NCBI GenBank assembly: GCA_016202645.1
Contig: JACQOF010000086.1
Coordinates: forward strand, 1 to 40,975
Direction of reading: 5' to 3'
DNA from: a bacterium
GTDB taxonomy: Bacteria; Lindowbacteria; 2-12-FULL-62-27
DNA: 40,975 bases
Shown here: positions 39,601 to 40,975 of the stretch, in pieces
Layout: the number at the start of each line of letters is the position of its first letter
How positions within the stretch are numbered: the first letter of the stretch is position 1
Position numbers and translations under genes: made by a program
Notes under the pieces: generated by a model
Databases searched by the model: none
Told to the model about the DNA's origin: nothing
Seen by the model: the letters and a program-made list of their open reading frames with translations, nothing else

Positions 39601-40975
39601 AGATGGTCGTCCGGCATCCGGCGGCCCGGCCCATCCTGGAATCCGCCGTTGGAGTTTTTGACCTGGCGACCGATTCGCCCATGCTTCTGAGAACGCTGGA
39701 GTCCCTGTCGTCCCTCACATCCGAGCCGGACCGCAAAATTGCGATTCTCCGGAGGCTTCTTGACGTCAAACTCCAGATGGGCCGGGCCGCCGAAGCAGAC
39801 GCGATCCTGACGACGCTCCTGTCAAAGTTCCCGAATGATCCCCAGCTCCTGACGGAGGCATGGAAACTTCGAAAGGGCACGTCGGCCGTCGAACCGATCT
39901 TGAAGCGCCTTGCCGTCATCCGGTCCCCGGGCGACCCGATCCAATTGATCCACGCCCGTCGGCTGATGGAGGACGGACGGCTGGACGATTCCCTGCGTGT
40001 CGTACGGGCCTACGGGACTGTTCAGAAAACCGACGCGGCCGCGCTGGCCCTCGAATCGGAAATCTGGATCGGGAAGAAGCGGCCGGATGAGGCCGCGCGC
40101 GTCTACCGCGCCCTCCTTGCGATCCGTCGTGACGAGACGGCGCGGCGCTGGCTGGTCAATCACATCCACGATCAGGTCCTGTCCGCGGTCGCCTCCGGCA
40201 AGCCCCTGCCCGGCGCGGGACCGCTCTACCGCGAGACGCTGGACCTGCTGGGCTCGGAGGAAAAAATCCAGGATTTGTTCGAGCTGTTTGGAAAACTTTT
40301 CGACCGCGCCGGCGACCGGACCCTCGCGATAGACGCTCTCCGGCGGGAATTTCGGAATACGACCGATGTCTCCAAACGCATGCGGCTGGCGGAGCGGCTC
40401 GGCGACTGGTACTACCGGGACGCACAGCTTTCCCTCGCGCGGGAGATGTACGTGTCCGCGCGGGAGGCCGGGAATCGTTCGCCGGATTTTCTCAGAAATT
40501 TTTCGGGTCTTCTCGAACGGCTGGGCGAATCGGATGAGGCCGCGAGCCTTCACGCGGAAATCCTGAAAAACTTCCCGTACGACCGGGACGCAAATCTCTT
40601 TCTCGCCCGGCGCGCAACGGCACAGGGCCGGCGGGAGGAGGCTCTGAAGTTTCTGGAATCCTTGCGCGCAGCGTCACCGGCTGACTCGGCTGTCCTGACC
40701 GCCATCGGCGGCGCCTATGCGGGGCTCGGCCGGCACGATCAGGCGGCCGGCGTGTGGAGAAGCCTGCGGGACCTGACCGGTGATCCGAAGTTTTTATCGA
40801 AATACGCCGACGCCTTGTATGAATCCGGACAGCACCAGAAGGCCCTGCTTGAATACCGGGAACTCTTCACCTACGGCGTCGCCGATCCCGAACAGCTCCG
40901 GCGGCTCGCGGCATTGGAGCAGAACCAGGGCAGCTGGGATCAGGCCGTACGGATTCTGCTGACGCTTCTCCGGAC
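36624..40975 (+). CDS. Very large propeller-TPR envelope protein, open at right edge
   Basis: Read codon by codon from ATG 36624, the frame has no stop up to the window end: at least 1450 codons. Residues 1-20 are a signal peptide (MRLLAAVFLCAFTAAGPAAA). About 30-350 look like a beta-propeller (DIYLATSGGLLQVNLSERR). A membrane helix follows at about 359-384, then an Arg-rich stretch, then MALCAGLLLQAC, a lipobox-like segment with Cys 408. The rest is helical TPR-type repeats (AAALAAEHLGRLDIAVRYYARL; GRAALSAGRPAEAAAWFERRL; GRREEALKFLESL). The topology would put both propeller and TPRs outside the cytoplasm. An in-frame ATG at 37812 could start a separate TPR lipoprotein. GAGGG precedes ATG 36624. 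Such TPR arrays serve as assembly scaffolds. Confidence 0.85.
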   Translation, partial: MRLLAAVFLCAFTAAGPAAAIEPDYTETDILKVLDRRPLEVEFFDAAAQGSDIYLATSGGLLQVNLSERRAKKIIREPVTAAAWDGERIVAAGAGGVWREDLGWVRPVGFDPSVLRVSSMQLAGGVLLVSRTDLWKLSGSRSVHLYYDSAGLAGAPAASTDEIAVLGFWALHKIGFSGADAAEINVQDIPLPPALRADVPLGVAYVDRTILAIGRRTGVHLLPPGASEFSGLIPPPPLAEAHLQAGFPEGWVDFAVVEGRIYLMLADAALYTLDPARSPAVLHRVSRWPDPAQPFQFEVLPAAAARGDLSRHILLFPFSGNFVLDADLTDNLPKKWNFVTTPLGEILVREGLPPKQFGAAGLVFSLWGSLVVVLLLLLIVFAARIFRRRFSGTTAAMALCAGLLLQACGAPRDIPPPSVSVPVAPVAETDTETQLRDTLSQAIEAAESILKISPADADALLAAALAAEHLGRLDIAVRYYARLQEVTRETAHLQKLAELTRLSDPAAAYQYAIRFFEGGGSDDRLRFWLIQQHANRQNVSQAYALTEFLTPPPDQFAAGFLRDLCLQYALSLPSAAPDALTALRRATRFAPLPSHLAETAALGFLNAGDARAAEEMLKPFPGPAHVLRARIAESLGNAPDALSQRLKYFRAGGRDPRELLVLLDALGRADPARGVAEALWSANRDLDPRMRIQIARRLARFYRESPSPDTAAEIGFLEELRPLNDPLFLDRLAELQRAVGNAREALSILQTRYPDGVPKDKIDFYVSQALSAGEIQEALRAAEAAPQAVSAPIRLRLADILNRSAEESMSAGEWDKASAAAQRAARLAVDPRNHKTFARISLRQSDTPAALRYLSAALKDAPGDPVANFMKGMILVSQGKWSEAKAPLEIAHAARHPDDRVTLLLGRALFSLGLFDRAFSALQEYAVIRNQQVDPPVQELTGRAALSAGRPAEAAAWFERRLVSGADEKISAALLDALIASGQKAKALGAAREMVVRHPAARPILESAVGVFDLATDSPMLLRTLESLSSLTSEPDRKIAILRRLLDVKLQMGRAAEADAILTTLLSKFPNDPQLLTEAWKLRKGTSAVEPILKRLAVIRSPGDPIQLIHARRLMEDGRLDDSLRVVRAYGTVQKTDAAALALESEIWIGKKRPDEAARVYRALLAIRRDETARRWLVNHIHDQVLSAVASGKPLPGAGPLYRETLDLLGSEEKIQDLFELFGKLFDRAGDRTLAIDALRREFRNTTDVSKRMRLAERLGDWYYRDAQLSLAREMYVSAREAGNRSPDFLRNFSGLLERLGESDEAASLHAEILKNFPYDRDANLFLARRATAQGRREEALKFLESLRAASPADSAVLTAIGGAYAGLGRHDQAAGVWRSLRDLTGDPKFLSKYADALYESGQHQKALLEYRELFTYGVADPEQLRRLAALEQNQGSWDQAVRILLTLLR

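Overview
The window is a GC-rich bacterial chromosome segment with very tight gene packing: many start and stop codons overlap (ATGA or GTGA junctions) and GTG/TTG starts are common. The gene set (uppS, cdsA, an LpxL/HtrB-like acyltransferase, a UgtP/MGDG-synthase-like glycosyltransferase, an S55/SpoIVB-like protein, TPR and beta-propeller envelope proteins, a two-unit FapA protein) suggests a diderm, probably uncultivated, deep-branching bacterium. I cannot name the phylum from sequence alone.

Layout. 1-163 is the 3' end of a mitochondrial-type aconitase. 299-18172 is one long plus-strand block: rpsB-tsf-pyrH-frr-uppS-cdsA, an unknown 575-aa gene, a Gfo/Idh/MocA oxidoreductase, a DnaQ-like exonuclease, a Trm112-like zinc protein, a two-unit FapA/DUF342 protein, a lipid glycosyltransferase, an acyltransferase, prfB, a polytopic membrane protein and a degenerate transketolase-like protein. 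18173-18917 is an accessory patch with a DUF4160/DUF2442 pair and a 100-bp inverted-repeat element. 18918-25457 holds an ATP-grasp ligase, an esterase, asparagine synthetase, UDP-GlcNAc 2-epimerase and a glycosyltransferase, probably for surface polymer or amide metabolism. 25462-27540 is a minus-strand MerR plus hybrid histidine kinase operon. 27765-30674 is a cNMP-binding protein, ruvB and a phosphohexomutase. 30667-40975 is an envelope block (S55 protein, secreted propeller/Fn3-like protein, FxLYD protein, very large propeller-TPR protein), interrupted by a REP-associated (RAYT/Y1) transposon at 34686-35751.

The most unusual thing is a 78-bp palindromic element (26 codons) present three times, each time inside a protein-coding gene and in frame: in rpsB (about 1137-1218), in the transketolase-like gene (17493-17580) and, in opposite orientation, in the histidine kinase (26151-26238). 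It reads as an open Gly/Pro-rich peptide in either orientation and sits in a C-terminal tail or in surface loops. This resembles the Rickettsia palindromic elements in behaviour but not in sequence, and I do not recognise it as a described family.

Other notable structures are a 4 x 8-bp tandem repeat that encodes a signal-peptide core and forms a 32-bp hairpin with its upstream inverted copy (30689-30794), a possible phase switch; a RAYT transposon with a likely non-autonomous relative 16 kb away; a folded rpsB leader; and a transketolase homologue that has lost its thiamine-diphosphate motifs. No rRNA, tRNA or CRISPR array was seen.
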